Shown here: positions 35,204 through 43,454 of the stretch, piece after piece
Numbering within the stretch: position 1 is the first letter of the stretch
Layout of the letters: each line of letters begins with the position of its first letter
Source: Aquimarina sp. BL5
GTDB taxonomy: Bacteria; Bacteroidota; Bacteroidia; Flavobacteriales; Flavobacteriaceae
DNA length: 64,000 nucleotides
Assembly (NCBI RefSeq): GCF_003443675.1
Contig: NZ_CP031963.1
Span: 3,681,501-3,745,500, forward strand
Direction of reading: 5' to 3'
The notes under the pieces: generated by a model
The model's input: only the letters and a program-made list of their open reading frames with translations
The model's database searches: none
Told to the model about the DNA's origin: nothing
Position numbers and translations under genes: made by a program

Positions 35204-35640
35204 AACCAGTTCGTCCAGGGAATTCTAGATAACATTAATAGCCACGCTATTGTATAAAATATTGCTAGCATTTTAAACTTTGGAGTAGAGGTTAGCTTCT
35301 TTTTATGCTTAGAATATCCAATAGTAATAAAAACTACGGTTAAGATCATTACAGTAGGATGCTCTACGTTATATAATCTTAATAAAGGATCTTTCATGAT
35401 TTCGCCCATTCCAATACCTTCTGTAAACCAAACAATAGTAGGGGAAATAAAGAATATAATGATACCTATTAATAATTGAAGATGTGTAACAATTAAGCCG
35501 AAAAGTGATATTCTAAAATCTTTAGGAGCGTACTCTCTTTTAGTAAAAAAACCGATTAGTGTATTGATAGTGGCAAGAGTTACAACAAGAACAACTAGGT
35601 ATGCCCAATAAGAGTGAACGATTTGTATAGCTTCGTACAT
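35200..35640 (-). CDS. Four-helix membrane protein with conserved histidines
   Basis: The 146-residue protein has four predicted membrane helices (about 10-30, 44-66, 92-110 and 122-140). Histidines sit at helix ends: IVHSYWAYL, IVTHLQLLIG and NVEHPTVMI, which could bind heme or a metal. I recall related flavobacterial proteins that were mislabelled as ribosomal protein L27. The role is unknown; a cytochrome b-like electron carrier is one possibility. Confidence 0.8.
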   Translation of the reverse strand: MYEAIQIVHSYWAYLVVLVVTLATINTLIGFFTKREYAPKDFRISLFGLIVTHLQLLIGIIIFFISPTIVWFTEGIGMGEIMKDPLLRLYNVEHPTVMILTVVFITIGYSKHKKKLTSTPKFKMLAIFYTIAWLLMLSRIPWTNWF

Positions 35641-35680
35641 AATGATGTGTTTAGTTTATCCAAAGGTAAACATAATGTAT

Positions 35681-35713
35681 AAAAAAACCTCGCTCAAATA
35701 GAGGGAGGTTTTT
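35681..35713 (-). terminator. Terminator after peptide A
   Basis: On the minus strand AACCTCCCTC... pairs with ...GAGCGAGGTT (one mismatch) around an ATTT loop and is followed by seven T. Almost the same hairpin occurs at 38932-38961 after the TonB receptor. It is A/T-flanked on both sides and could work both ways. Confidence 0.75.
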
Positions 35714-35755
35714 ACTTATAGTGACAAAATATAAATTTACTCTAATCGATTAAAG

Positions 35756-35989
35756 TTAATCACATCCATTGAAAACGTAAGTCGAGCTACAGCTAATCTG
35801 TTTCCATACTTTCTCTCCGTTTCTACATCTCCAACCGAAACAACTTTGTTGTCCACCACCGCCTGATTCATCATTGTCGTTATAAAATCCACCACCTACA
35901 TAAACGCCATCGATATAATCGCCAGCATTAATTTGCTTTAATTTTTTTCTGTCTAATTTCGGGAATTTTAAGTCTTTAATTTTTTTCAT
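35756..35989 (-). CDS. Ala-Gly-leader peptide A (RiPP- or bacteriocin-like precursor)
   Basis: The 77-residue peptide has the leader MKKIKDLKFPKLDRKKLKQI followed by NAG, the cleavage-like site. Its core is Gly-rich and has four cysteines (QSCFGWRCRNGEKV, ISCSSTYVFNGC). It is a clear paralogue of peptide B at 38342: both share MKK[IL]K[DE]L-FP-L-R--LK-INAG and ND-ESG...GGGQ. It is divergent from a broken nucleotidyltransferase gene starting at 36091. It has its own terminator. No maturation enzyme is recognised. Confidence 0.8.
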   Translation of the reverse strand: MKKIKDLKFPKLDRKKLKQINAGDYIDGVYVGGGFYNDNDESGGGGQQSCFGWRCRNGEKVWKQISCSSTYVFNGCD

Positions 35990-36090
35990 AACAATAGGTT
36001 TTAATAAATATTTCTTTAAATTTAAATAAATTAAAGTAACAGATTATATCTTTTGATTTAACTTTAACAAAATAATGAATTTTGAATTTT

Positions 36091-36174
36091 ATGTGTTATT
36101 TAAAGGAAAGTGATAAAGGAGATATTACTAGTTTTTTAACAAAGAAATATCCAAAAAACGGAAGTGATCTTTAA
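36091..36174 (+). pseudogene. N-terminal remnant of a peptide-associated nucleotidyltransferase
   Basis: The 27-residue frame starts MCYLKESDKGDITSFLTKKY and aligns with the N-terminus of protein B at 38194 (MKYLNKNEVNDIVNFLTTKY): about half of the 21 residues are identical. The likeness stops after KYP, well before the Gly-Ser active site, and the frame ends at a TAA. It is divergent from peptide A, as protein B is from peptide B, so this is a truncated copy of the same cassette. A decayed IS66-type transposase fragment abuts the break. Confidence 0.6.
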
Positions 36175-36349
36175 AAATGTATGTATAATACTCGACAACA
36201 ATCTAATAGTAAACATTATCCGTTTTGTCAATATAGGTGGAAAGTAGATCACACAACACAGGTCAAAATGCAGCATACTATATTCCTTGTTCGGGATCTG
36301 TAAAATGAAAAACATCAATCCTAGAGTGTGGTTAGAAAATATAACATAA
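36173..36349 (+). mobile_element. IS66-family transposase (TnpC) C-terminal remnant
   Basis: One reading frame on the plus strand encodes LDNNLIVNIIRFVNIGGK, a TAG, then SILYSLFGICKMKNINPRVW and LENIT before a TAA. These match the IS66 TnpC ending I know (DNNLIEN-IRP-AIGRK..., LYSL-GTCK-NNINP-EWL-DVL). The in-frame stop and a gap of about five codons show decay. Only the last 50-60 codons remain and no terminal repeats are found. It lies exactly where the nucleotidyltransferase remnant breaks off. Confidence 0.7.
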
Positions 36350-36507
36350 CTTATTTTCAGATCATAACACATAAAAACTTTAAGAATTACTACCGGAATA
36401 TAAAGAAAATATTATCTTGTATTCGCTCAGATGTTTACAAACCTAATTACGACTCTATTTATCCAGCAGCTATATATCTCGGAAATGATATTAAGCGTGT
36501 AATGTAG
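36325..36507 (+). other. Unassigned coding-like stretch after the IS66 remnant
   Basis: A stop-free frame of 60 codons ends at a TAG (36505-36507). Its last part, IRSDVYKPNYDSIYPAAIYL then GNDIKRVM, reads like protein, but there is no start codon and no family I can name. It may be a frameshifted end of the transposase or another decayed gene. The rest of 36350-36556 holds nothing else. Confidence 0.25.
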
Positions 36508-36556
36508 AGTTCGAAGCGAGTAAATTGAAAAAATAGCTTTGAAAAGCTTGTTAAGA

Positions 36557-38194
36557 TTAACCTATATCAAAATTGGACTTAATCCATTCAAATGATTTTT
36601 CTCTGACTCTTAACGCAGAATAAATTATATAGGACACAAATGATGGCTGTATTAATAATATCCCCATACATCGTAAAATTAGTTCTTTAATCAAAACTAT
36701 TTCATTCTCTAAATCTTTATTCGATAGATATAAAAGGTAAGAAGGAAAAGTGTCCATTGTGGATTTTAATTCAGGGAATTTGTTATAAACAACTTCTAAT
36801 TCATTTTTTATTGGTGAGTCACTTTCCTCATTCCATATTTCTTCGATTATATTCTTTTGCGAGTTAAAAGTTTCTTCAAATTTTAAAAAAGTAATTTTTC
36901 GTTTTATCAATAATTCTTTCGAGTTTACTGGGATATCAATATCGTAACTAAAAATAAAGTTTTCTCTAAATAAAAACATTAGGAGCATATTAAAATCTTC
37001 GCTTTTGGTTTGGTAAAAAATATTCTCAATATCTTTTAAAATCATAAATGCAAAATAAATCTGAGTACCATCATCTAAAACACCATCTTTGTTTTCAAGG
37101 TTTTGACTATTCAATTTTTTAAATACCGGTAATACTTTTTTATATAATGATTTATCAATAAATTTATATTTTGGGTCGATAAAAGTTGGAAATACCAAAT
37201 TATTAAGATTTTTCTTATTCTTAAGCTCATACAGCCAATCAATGAAAAAACTATTGAGCCATTCGTTATCAGCGTGAATTACACAAAAAGTATCTTCTGT
37301 TTTAAATCCTTTACCTGTTAAAAAAGTAGTGTAAAAATAATATTCAAAATTATTAACTGAATTTGCTTTAAGCTTGATAAAAGAATCATTTAATATTAAA
37401 ACAGTGTTTTTATTTTGCTGAATATTTCCTAGATATTTAATACTTAGTGAAATAAAATCTTCACTTGCAGTTAATTGAATATTTTCTTTAGGATGAAATT
37501 CAACCAGACCGCCTTTAGCTTTTATTTCTTCTTTAGCCAGGTCAACTAATAATTTATAATCTTTATTGTTGTAGGTAAAAATCAGTGCATATGTTAATTG
37601 CTCCTTGAATTTTGGATTATGATTTCCAATAAACTTCATTCTATGTTTACCGTCTCCTTTCCAAGCACCTTCTGAGTGCAATTTGAAACCAATTAATTCA
37701 TTTGTAAGTAAACCTGCATCTAAAATGAGGTTTTCCCATTTCTCATTTGTGTTACCTATTTTAGCAATCAGTTGAGTAATAAGGACTCTTGATTTTAAAT
37801 GGTTTTCATCTGATAAAGGTAATGGTCCAGATTGCTCTAAATAAACACAATGTTTACATATTGAATTAGTCAATTTTTCATCACCGTATAAGTGCACTCC
37901 TTTTGCTAAAAGACCTATAAAATGACATCGTGCATTTATATAATCTGCGTACAAGCGCTCATAAAGATGTTGTAGCGGAATAATGAATGTTTGAAGTTTA
38001 TAACTTTTTAGATTTAAAGTTTCATTATACAATCTATTTCTGTCTGAAACAATTAAAATAATATCTAAATCAGAATTTACATCATTGGTTTTATCAATTA
38101 TACTACCACTTAATATAGCTGTTAAACAATTTGGATATTTAGTAGTTAAGAAATTAACAATATCGTTGACTTCATTTTTATTTAAGTATTTCAT
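36557..38194 (-). CDS. Nucleotidyltransferase-domain protein B, peptide-associated
   Basis: The 545-residue protein has an N-terminal nucleotidyltransferase domain with the motif AILSGSIIDKTNDVNSDLDI (Gly-Ser and Asp-x-Asp, about residues 28-47). The third acid expected near the next strand is not obvious (YKLQTFIIPL). A helical region (WENLILDAGLLTNELIGFKL) resembles the C-terminal part of kanamycin-nucleotidyltransferase-like proteins. The last 290 residues are unrecognised. It is divergent from peptide B with a 147-base spacer. A role in peptide modification or immunity is only inferred from linkage; catalytic activity is uncertain. Confidence 0.8.
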   Translation of the reverse strand: MKYLNKNEVNDIVNFLTTKYPNCLTAILSGSIIDKTNDVNSDLDIILIVSDRNRLYNETLNLKSYKLQTFIIPLQHLYERLYADYINARCHFIGLLAKGVHLYGDEKLTNSICKHCVYLEQSGPLPLSDENHLKSRVLITQLIAKIGNTNEKWENLILDAGLLTNELIGFKLHSEGAWKGDGKHRMKFIGNHNPKFKEQLTYALIFTYNNKDYKLLVDLAKEEIKAKGGLVEFHPKENIQLTASEDFISLSIKYLGNIQQNKNTVLILNDSFIKLKANSVNNFEYYFYTTFLTGKGFKTEDTFCVIHADNEWLNSFFIDWLYELKNKKNLNNLVFPTFIDPKYKFIDKSLYKKVLPVFKKLNSQNLENKDGVLDDGTQIYFAFMILKDIENIFYQTKSEDFNMLLMFLFRENFIFSYDIDIPVNSKELLIKRKITFLKFEETFNSQKNIIEEIWNEESDSPIKNELEVVYNKFPELKSTMDTFPSYLLYLSNKDLENEIVLIKELILRCMGILLIQPSFVSYIIYSALRVREKSFEWIKSNFDIG

Positions 38195-38341
38195 TAATGT
38201 TTTATCTTATAATCTGATGTTAAAATAGTTAAATTACATCTAAAACAAATAACCTTTAGGGAAATATTAGTTTTCTTTATAATAGTAGAGCGTAACCTGA
38301 AAAGCTTTAAATAGAGTAAGGATAAATTTAAAATATCAATC

Positions 38342-38578
38342 GTGAAAAAATTAAAAGAATTAAGTTTTCCAAGACTAGAAAGAGAGCAACTTAAAAAAAT
38401 CAATGCAGGGGAAGACACAGGGCATTGGAGTTATTTTTGGAACGAAAATGATGAGTCGGGAAGTCATCAAGATGGAGGAGGTCAAACATATTGTTATTCT
38501 GTTCAAAGTGGTAATCCAACGCGACCATACAGCTGTAACGCTTGCTACTCTAATTGGACTGATTGTGTTGAACGTTAA
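38342..38578 (+). CDS. Ala-Gly-leader peptide B (RiPP- or bacteriocin-like precursor)
   Basis: The 78-residue peptide starts at a GTG. Its leader MKKLKELSFPRLEREQLKKI plus NAG closely matches peptide A. The core is rich in Gly, Ser, Trp and Tyr and has four cysteines (TYCYSV, SCNACYSNWTDC). It is divergent from nucleotidyltransferase B. No exporter, peptidase or radical SAM enzyme lies nearby. The conserved leader and variable core are typical of peptides matured and exported by dedicated enzymes, which must be encoded elsewhere if so. Confidence 0.8.
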   Translation: MKKLKELSFPRLEREQLKKINAGEDTGHWSYFWNENDESGSHQDGGGQTYCYSVQSGNPTRPYSCNACYSNWTDCVER

Positions 38579-38666
38579 AATGTTTAATTAAAAAATTAAA
38601 AATAATTGATTGATATACCTCTATTTATGTGGATAACATAAATTTTATGATTAGTTGTAAAGTGTC

Positions 38667-38864
38667 TTAGAAAGAATATCTTAAAGCAACTGGTATTAAG
38701 CATCTTGAGGGATTTAATCCATTATCATCAACAATATTTTCAGTACCTTCTACGCTTGGATTATATGTAAACTCAGGTGTAGTAGTGCCAACAGCAAATT
38801 GATCAAAATTTACTAATTGTCCTTGATTAAAGTTAGAAAACGGCCCAACTCCCACTCTTTATTC
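38667..38864 (-). pseudogene. C-terminal fragment of an outer-membrane beta-barrel protein
   Basis: The minus-strand frame (open from a TAA at 38862-38864, no good start; a GTG lies at 38855) encodes about 62 residues ending LNPSRCLIPVALRYSF and a stop. Alternating residues and a terminal phenylalanine are typical of the last strand of outer-membrane barrels. The beginning, VGVGPFSNFNQGQLVNFDQF, looks like another barrel strand and loop. It is probably a relic of a lost receptor or porin gene. The remaining sequence from 38579 to 38989 shows only the terminator. Confidence 0.4.
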
Positions 38865-38931
38865 AATAAGTTAGTAAAGTCAATGTCATAAGTGATCAAA
38901 ATGTTACCATAAAAAGAAAAAATTATTACAT

Positions 38932-38961
38932 AAAAAAACCTCGCCCAAATAGAGCGAGGTT
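38932..38961 (-). terminator. Terminator after the TonB-dependent receptor
   Basis: AACCTCGC (38937-38944) and GCGAGGTT (38954-38961) form a perfect 8-bp stem with a 9-base loop. Seven T follow on the minus strand. It nearly repeats the hairpin after peptide A. Confidence 0.85.
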
Positions 38962-38989
38962 TAAGATACTGTTAATATCTATTGATGTA

Positions 38990-41638
38990 TTAGAAGTTAT
39001 AACGTACGGATGCATTAAATGTAGTACCATTGGTAAAGAAGAAACCAAAATCATCGGTTGCTTGCTTTCTTACTTCGTCGAATACATTGTAAACATTTGC
39101 TCTAAACACTAAACTTTGAGTATCGAATTTGAAATCATACGTTAATCCAAGATCTGTTAAGGAATATGCTTTGATTGTACCAATATTTCTTGTTTGTAAT
39201 CCTCTCGATTCTGGATCGTCGACATATTGTTGTGCATAATAATTTATATTACCGTCTACAGATAAGCCTTTATAAATTTTGGCATTAACACCTAAACCAG
39301 TGGTAAACTGTGGAGCAGTAATAACCTTTACACCGCTTAGATCCAAGTCATCCTCAGAAGATATCACTTCTTGGGTATCATCGTCAATAATCTGTTTATT
39401 AGTAGTTCCATTAAATCTCCAAGAACCTCCAGAAATATAACCCTTAAAATTTAACCAATCAGTTGCTTTATATCTAAACTCTGCCTCAGCACCTGCGTGA
39501 ATTTGATTAATTCCTCTATCGTAAATGTTTATAAAAGCATCATCAGAGTCATCATCTGGAGTAGGGACAGGATTACGATCAAGTCTACCAAAGGAAACAA
39601 TTGTCCTATTATCCCAGTTGGTATAATAAGCATTAAAATCTATGTTAAACCTTCCTGCTCTAAATCGATATCCAAATTCAACACCAGTAATATCTTCGTT
39701 ATCAACCTCAGGCTGAATTAATTCGTTGGAGGTTCTAATATTGTTAAAAATATTGTCTAAAAATGGTTGCCTTGAATAGAACCCTGCATTCATATATAGT
39801 GTATGCATGTTTTCTATCGTATACCCAAGTCCTCCTTTTAAATTGTATCCGATCTTATTCAATTTATCAGATTTTCCACTTGCTCCCTCAGTACTTTCAA
39901 ATCTACCATCTCTTTGAAACGATTGGTTAGAAACCGCTCCCTGAAAAAATGCGCTAAATTTATCACCTGCATATTCAATCTGAGAGAATACTCCTTGATA
40001 ATTAATATTCTCTGAATAATCATAGTCAATTCTCTGATCCTCGTCGGCAAAACTAAATAATGCTGCCCAAGGATTAGAATCATAGGATTCTGTTACTATA
40101 CCACCATCAGGACGATCATCCGACCAGCCTTGAAGTCCATGAAAATCAGTAATTTGTCTGAAGTGATCACCTCGGTACAATCTAAAATCTACTCCAACAT
40201 TCCAAGACAATGTCTCCGTAAGATCTGTATTAAAGTTGGAGATTAAACCATACCATTGGTGATTATTTACTGAATTTCTTCTTACATATCCTGTTCTACC
40301 ACCACCAATTCCACCTGCAATAGCAAGGTTTTCTTGTTCGGTGTTATAAAAATCTATTTGTCCACTTAGTGGTCCATCTCCATCAGGATCTTCAGTTCTC
40401 TGAGCTCTAGCTCCTCTAGGACCTACGGATCCACCGCGTCCCCAAGATGCATATAAAACAGAAGATAATTGTGATTTTTCACTAAGTGTCCAATCCCAGT
40501 TTAGGTTAGCAACTGGTTTGTGATAATAATTTGCTCTTTCAGAATCTATATCGGAAGTGAATTGTCCATTACCTCCGTTTGCATTTAGATCTAAATCTCC
40601 AGAGTAACCCCAATGTTGATTATACCTAGGATTTGCATCTATAATCTCCTGAGATTGTGACCATCTTTGACCGTGTGATTGTGGAGCACCAGTAACTAAG
40701 AAGTTAAAAGCATGGTCGTCATTTGGCTTATAACCTACAGCAAAATAGTAATTTTGTCCTTGTCCATATGTACCTTCAGCCCATTTTCTATGTGCTCTCC
40801 AATAATCTACTAGTACAGAAAATGCCCATCCTTTTTCGTTCATTCCTGTATCATATGCTAAAGTTCCTTTAGCATAGCTATCATTACCTCCTAAGAATCT
40901 GGCATAACCACCTTTAGATCTATCAGCAGCTTTCATAACAATGTTAACAGTACCACCTACTGAAGAAATAGCTAATTTTGAAGATCCTAAACCTCTTTGG
41001 ATTTGTACTGCAGTCGCAACATCCGAAAGACCTGCCCAGTTCGACCAGAATACACGTCCATCTTCTTGAGAGTTGATAGGTTGTCCATTTAAAAGGATAG
41101 CAGTGTTAGTGTCATCAAATCCTCTTACGAATAATGCTCCGTCACCAAATCCTGTTTGGTTAGATACAAATACTGAAGGTGTGCTTTTTAATATTTCTGG
41201 TAATTCTACATTACCTGCAGCTTTAGCCTGGATTTCATCAGCTTTAATAGTGGATACCGCTATAGGTGTGCTTCTATCCTCTGCTAAATCTACTACTCCC
41301 GTACCCACAATTACAATCTCTTCTAAAGAATTGTCTAATGCTAGTGTAATAATTCCTAAATCAACATCTCCATTAGTTACGTCATATGGAATATTTTTTG
41401 ATCCAAAACCAACGTAAGAAACGTTAACCATTCCTTTTTGATTAGTAACTTTTAATGAGAACTTTCCATCAAAGTCAGATGAGGTTCCATTATTAGTTCT
41501 TACTTCCAAAATATTTGCTCCAGGAAGTGGAGCATTCGATTCAGCATCATATACTGTTCCCGTTACTGTTCCTTGTGCAAACGTTCCTGAGACCGTTGCC
41601 AAAAGAATTACAATAAATAAAAATGTAATTTTTTTCAT
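38990..41638 (-). CDS. TonB-dependent outer-membrane receptor
   Basis: The 882-residue protein (ATG at 41638) has a signal peptide ending near SGTFAQ. A CarboxypepD_reg-like domain follows (VTGTVYDAESNAPLPGANIL). The plug domain includes VEIPEILKSTPSVFVSN-like residues (VELPEILKSTPSVFVSN) and VFVRGFDD-type loops, and the barrel ends ASVRYNF with the C-terminal Phe. It imports a large substrate with TonB energy. No SusD partner is adjacent, so it may not be a polysaccharide utilisation receptor; iron or another ligand is possible. The 10-residue longer frame (41668) is less likely because it precedes a clean signal peptide. Confidence 0.95.
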   Translation of the reverse strand: MKKITFLFIVILLATVSGTFAQGTVTGTVYDAESNAPLPGANILEVRTNNGTSSDFDGKFSLKVTNQKGMVNVSYVGFGSKNIPYDVTNGDVDLGIITLALDNSLEEIVIVGTGVVDLAEDRSTPIAVSTIKADEIQAKAAGNVELPEILKSTPSVFVSNQTGFGDGALFVRGFDDTNTAILLNGQPINSQEDGRVFWSNWAGLSDVATAVQIQRGLGSSKLAISSVGGTVNIVMKAADRSKGGYARFLGGNDSYAKGTLAYDTGMNEKGWAFSVLVDYWRAHRKWAEGTYGQGQNYYFAVGYKPNDDHAFNFLVTGAPQSHGQRWSQSQEIIDANPRYNQHWGYSGDLDLNANGGNGQFTSDIDSERANYYHKPVANLNWDWTLSEKSQLSSVLYASWGRGGSVGPRGARAQRTEDPDGDGPLSGQIDFYNTEQENLAIAGGIGGGRTGYVRRNSVNNHQWYGLISNFNTDLTETLSWNVGVDFRLYRGDHFRQITDFHGLQGWSDDRPDGGIVTESYDSNPWAALFSFADEDQRIDYDYSENINYQGVFSQIEYAGDKFSAFFQGAVSNQSFQRDGRFESTEGASGKSDKLNKIGYNLKGGLGYTIENMHTLYMNAGFYSRQPFLDNIFNNIRTSNELIQPEVDNEDITGVEFGYRFRAGRFNIDFNAYYTNWDNRTIVSFGRLDRNPVPTPDDDSDDAFINIYDRGINQIHAGAEAEFRYKATDWLNFKGYISGGSWRFNGTTNKQIIDDDTQEVISSEDDLDLSGVKVITAPQFTTGLGVNAKIYKGLSVDGNINYYAQQYVDDPESRGLQTRNIGTIKAYSLTDLGLTYDFKFDTQSLVFRANVYNVFDEVRKQATDDFGFFFTNGTTFNASVRYNF

Positions 41639-41812
41639 TATAATAATTGAGTTAATTGTTTGGCGCAAAAAAACGAATCTTTACGCAATCTAAGTTTATC
41701 TTAATGTTAAAATTTTTACATAAAATTTTAACGGTTTTAAGGTAACTCAATTTTGTATTTAATTGATTTATAACAAATTGAAAATATTCAAAAGTTATTA
41801 ACCAAAAAAAAT

Positions 41813-43450
41813 CTAACTCAAATATTTTTTTAACAGTGTTTTTGTAGACGAATCATGATCAGAAATCTGCGAATTATCGATTTCATTTAAAATTTTTGTA
41901 GCTAATTGCTTACCTAATTCTACACCCCATTGATCATAGCTAAATATATTCCAGATGATTCCTTGAACAAAAATTCGTTGCTCATACATGGATACCAATG
42001 CTCCTAAGCTTTTAGGAGTTAATTTGTTAATAAGTAAGGTGGTGGTTGGTTTATTACCCGTAAAGATTTTGAAAGGTACCAACTGTTTTAGTTTGTCTTC
42101 AGGAAGATTTTTTGATTTCAACTCTTCCAGCACTTCAGTTTCAGTTTTTCCATTCATTAAAGCTTCGGTTTGTGCAAAGAAATTGGCCATTAATTTATCC
42201 TGATGATCTTTATCTCCAAATAAGGAATGTTTAAAACCTATGAATTCCGCAGGAATAAGTTTTGTGCCTTGATGAATTAACTGAAAGAATGCATGCTGAG
42301 CATTAGTTCCTGGTTCTCCCCAGATAATAGTTCCTGTTTGGTAGTCAATGGGATTTCCGTTACGATCTACACTTTTACCATTACTTTCCATAATGCCTTG
42401 CTGCAGATATGCTGGTAATCTATGAAGGTATTGAGAGTATGGAATGATGGCTTCACTTTCTGCACCAAAGAAATTGTTATACCATACACTAAGCATTCCT
42501 AAAACAACAGGTATATTTTCTTCAAAATTGGCAGTTCTAAAATGTTCATCCATTTCATGTGCGCCTTCTAATAGGGATTCAAAGTTTTTGTACCCTACAG
42601 ATAAACTGATCGATAATCCTACCGCGCTCCAAAGTGAAAAACGGCCTCCGACCCAATCCCATAACGGGAAAATATTAGATGAATCAATGCCGAATTTGGT
42701 CACATTAGAGATGTTGCTTGATACAGCAACAAAATGTTTGCTCACTGCCTCTAGAGAAGCTTGTTTTGTAAACCAACTTCTGGCAGTAGTGGCATTGGAT
42801 AATGTTTCTTGTGTAGAGAAAGTCTTAGAAACTACTACAAATAAGGTGGTTTCAGGATCAAGATTTTTTAAGTTTTGATGTACGTGGTCACCATCTACAT
42901 TAGATATAAAATGTACTTTTAGATGGTTTTTATAATGTTCTAAAGATTCCGTGATCATAGCAGGTCCAAGATCAGAACCACCAATACCAATATTTACAAT
43001 ATCTGTGAATGGTTTATTGGTGTATCCTTTTAATTCCCCATTAATGACCTTGTTACAGAAGGTTTCTATTTTATTTTTTACAGCAGATACTTCAGAGACT
43101 ACATTTTTTCCATCTACATTAACAGTGTTACTAGACGGAGTTCTAAGGGCTGTATGAAGTACTGCTCTTTCTTCTGTTTCGTTTATGATTTCTCCTCCAA
43201 AATAGTTTTGTATTGCTTTATCAAGCTGTACTTCTTTAGCAAGGTCTATTAAAAGTTTTTTTGTTGTTTCATCAATTCGATTTTTAGAATAATCCACATA
43301 AAAATCGTTCCAATCGATAGAGAATATTTCAGCTCGATTTGGAGATTGAGCAAAAAGATCTTTTAAATGGGAGTCTTTTATATTCTCAAAATGGTTTTGT
43401 AAAGCTTCCCAAGCTTTTGTGGTGGTAGGGTTAATAGTTGGTAATGCCAT
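41813..43450 (-). CDS. pgi: Glucose-6-phosphate isomerase
   Basis: The glycolytic enzyme interconverts glucose-6-phosphate and fructose-6-phosphate. The 545-residue protein has [78 protein letters not shown] and the C-terminal [13 protein letters not shown] signature. Length fits the large bacterial PGI class. It lies 4 bases after the M23 peptidase gene and ends the DUF3108-TDO-M23-pgi operon. Confidence 0.98.
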   Translation of the reverse strand: MALPTINPTTTKAWEALQNHFENIKDSHLKDLFAQSPNRAEIFSIDWNDFYVDYSKNRIDETTKKLLIDLAKEVQLDKAIQNYFGGEIINETEERAVLHTALRTPSSNTVNVDGKNVVSEVSAVKNKIETFCNKVINGELKGYTNKPFTDIVNIGIGGSDLGPAMITESLEHYKNHLKVHFISNVDGDHVHQNLKNLDPETTLFVVVSKTFSTQETLSNATTARSWFTKQASLEAVSKHFVAVSSNISNVTKFGIDSSNIFPLWDWVGGRFSLWSAVGLSISLSVGYKNFESLLEGAHEMDEHFRTANFEENIPVVLGMLSVWYNNFFGAESEAIIPYSQYLHRLPAYLQQGIMESNGKSVDRNGNPIDYQTGTIIWGEPGTNAQHAFFQLIHQGTKLIPAEFIGFKHSLFGDKDHQDKLMANFFAQTEALMNGKTETEVLEELKSKNLPEDKLKQLVPFKIFTGNKPTTTLLINKLTPKSLGALVSMYEQRIFVQGIIWNIFSYDQWGVELGKQLATKILNEIDNSQISDHDSSTKTLLKKYLS

Positions 43451-43454
43451 GTGG

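Noticed and set aside
35990..36090. Sigma70-like TTGTTA-16-TATAAT on the minus strand before peptide A
   Set aside because: Bacteroidetes promoters use TTG-N19-TAnnTTTG; in such AT-rich DNA a TATAAT match is expected by chance.
36136..36372. 78-residue minus-strand frame next to peptide A
   Set aside because: The plus strand of the same bases carries a recognisable IS66 transposase remnant; the minus translation has no family features.
33444..38194. MNT-HEPN type toxin-antitoxin explanation for the nucleotidyltransferase genes
   Set aside because: MNT antitoxins are about 100-150 residues and pair with HEPN proteins. Here the proteins are 446 and 545 residues, no HEPN partner with RX4-6H is seen, and the neighbours are leader peptides.
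33128..38578. Classical lanthipeptide, thiopeptide or radical-SAM RiPP cluster
   Set aside because: No LanB/LanC/LanM, YcaO, radical SAM/SPASM, ATP-grasp or C39 peptidase-ABC gene is found near the peptides; only the nucleotidyltransferases are linked.
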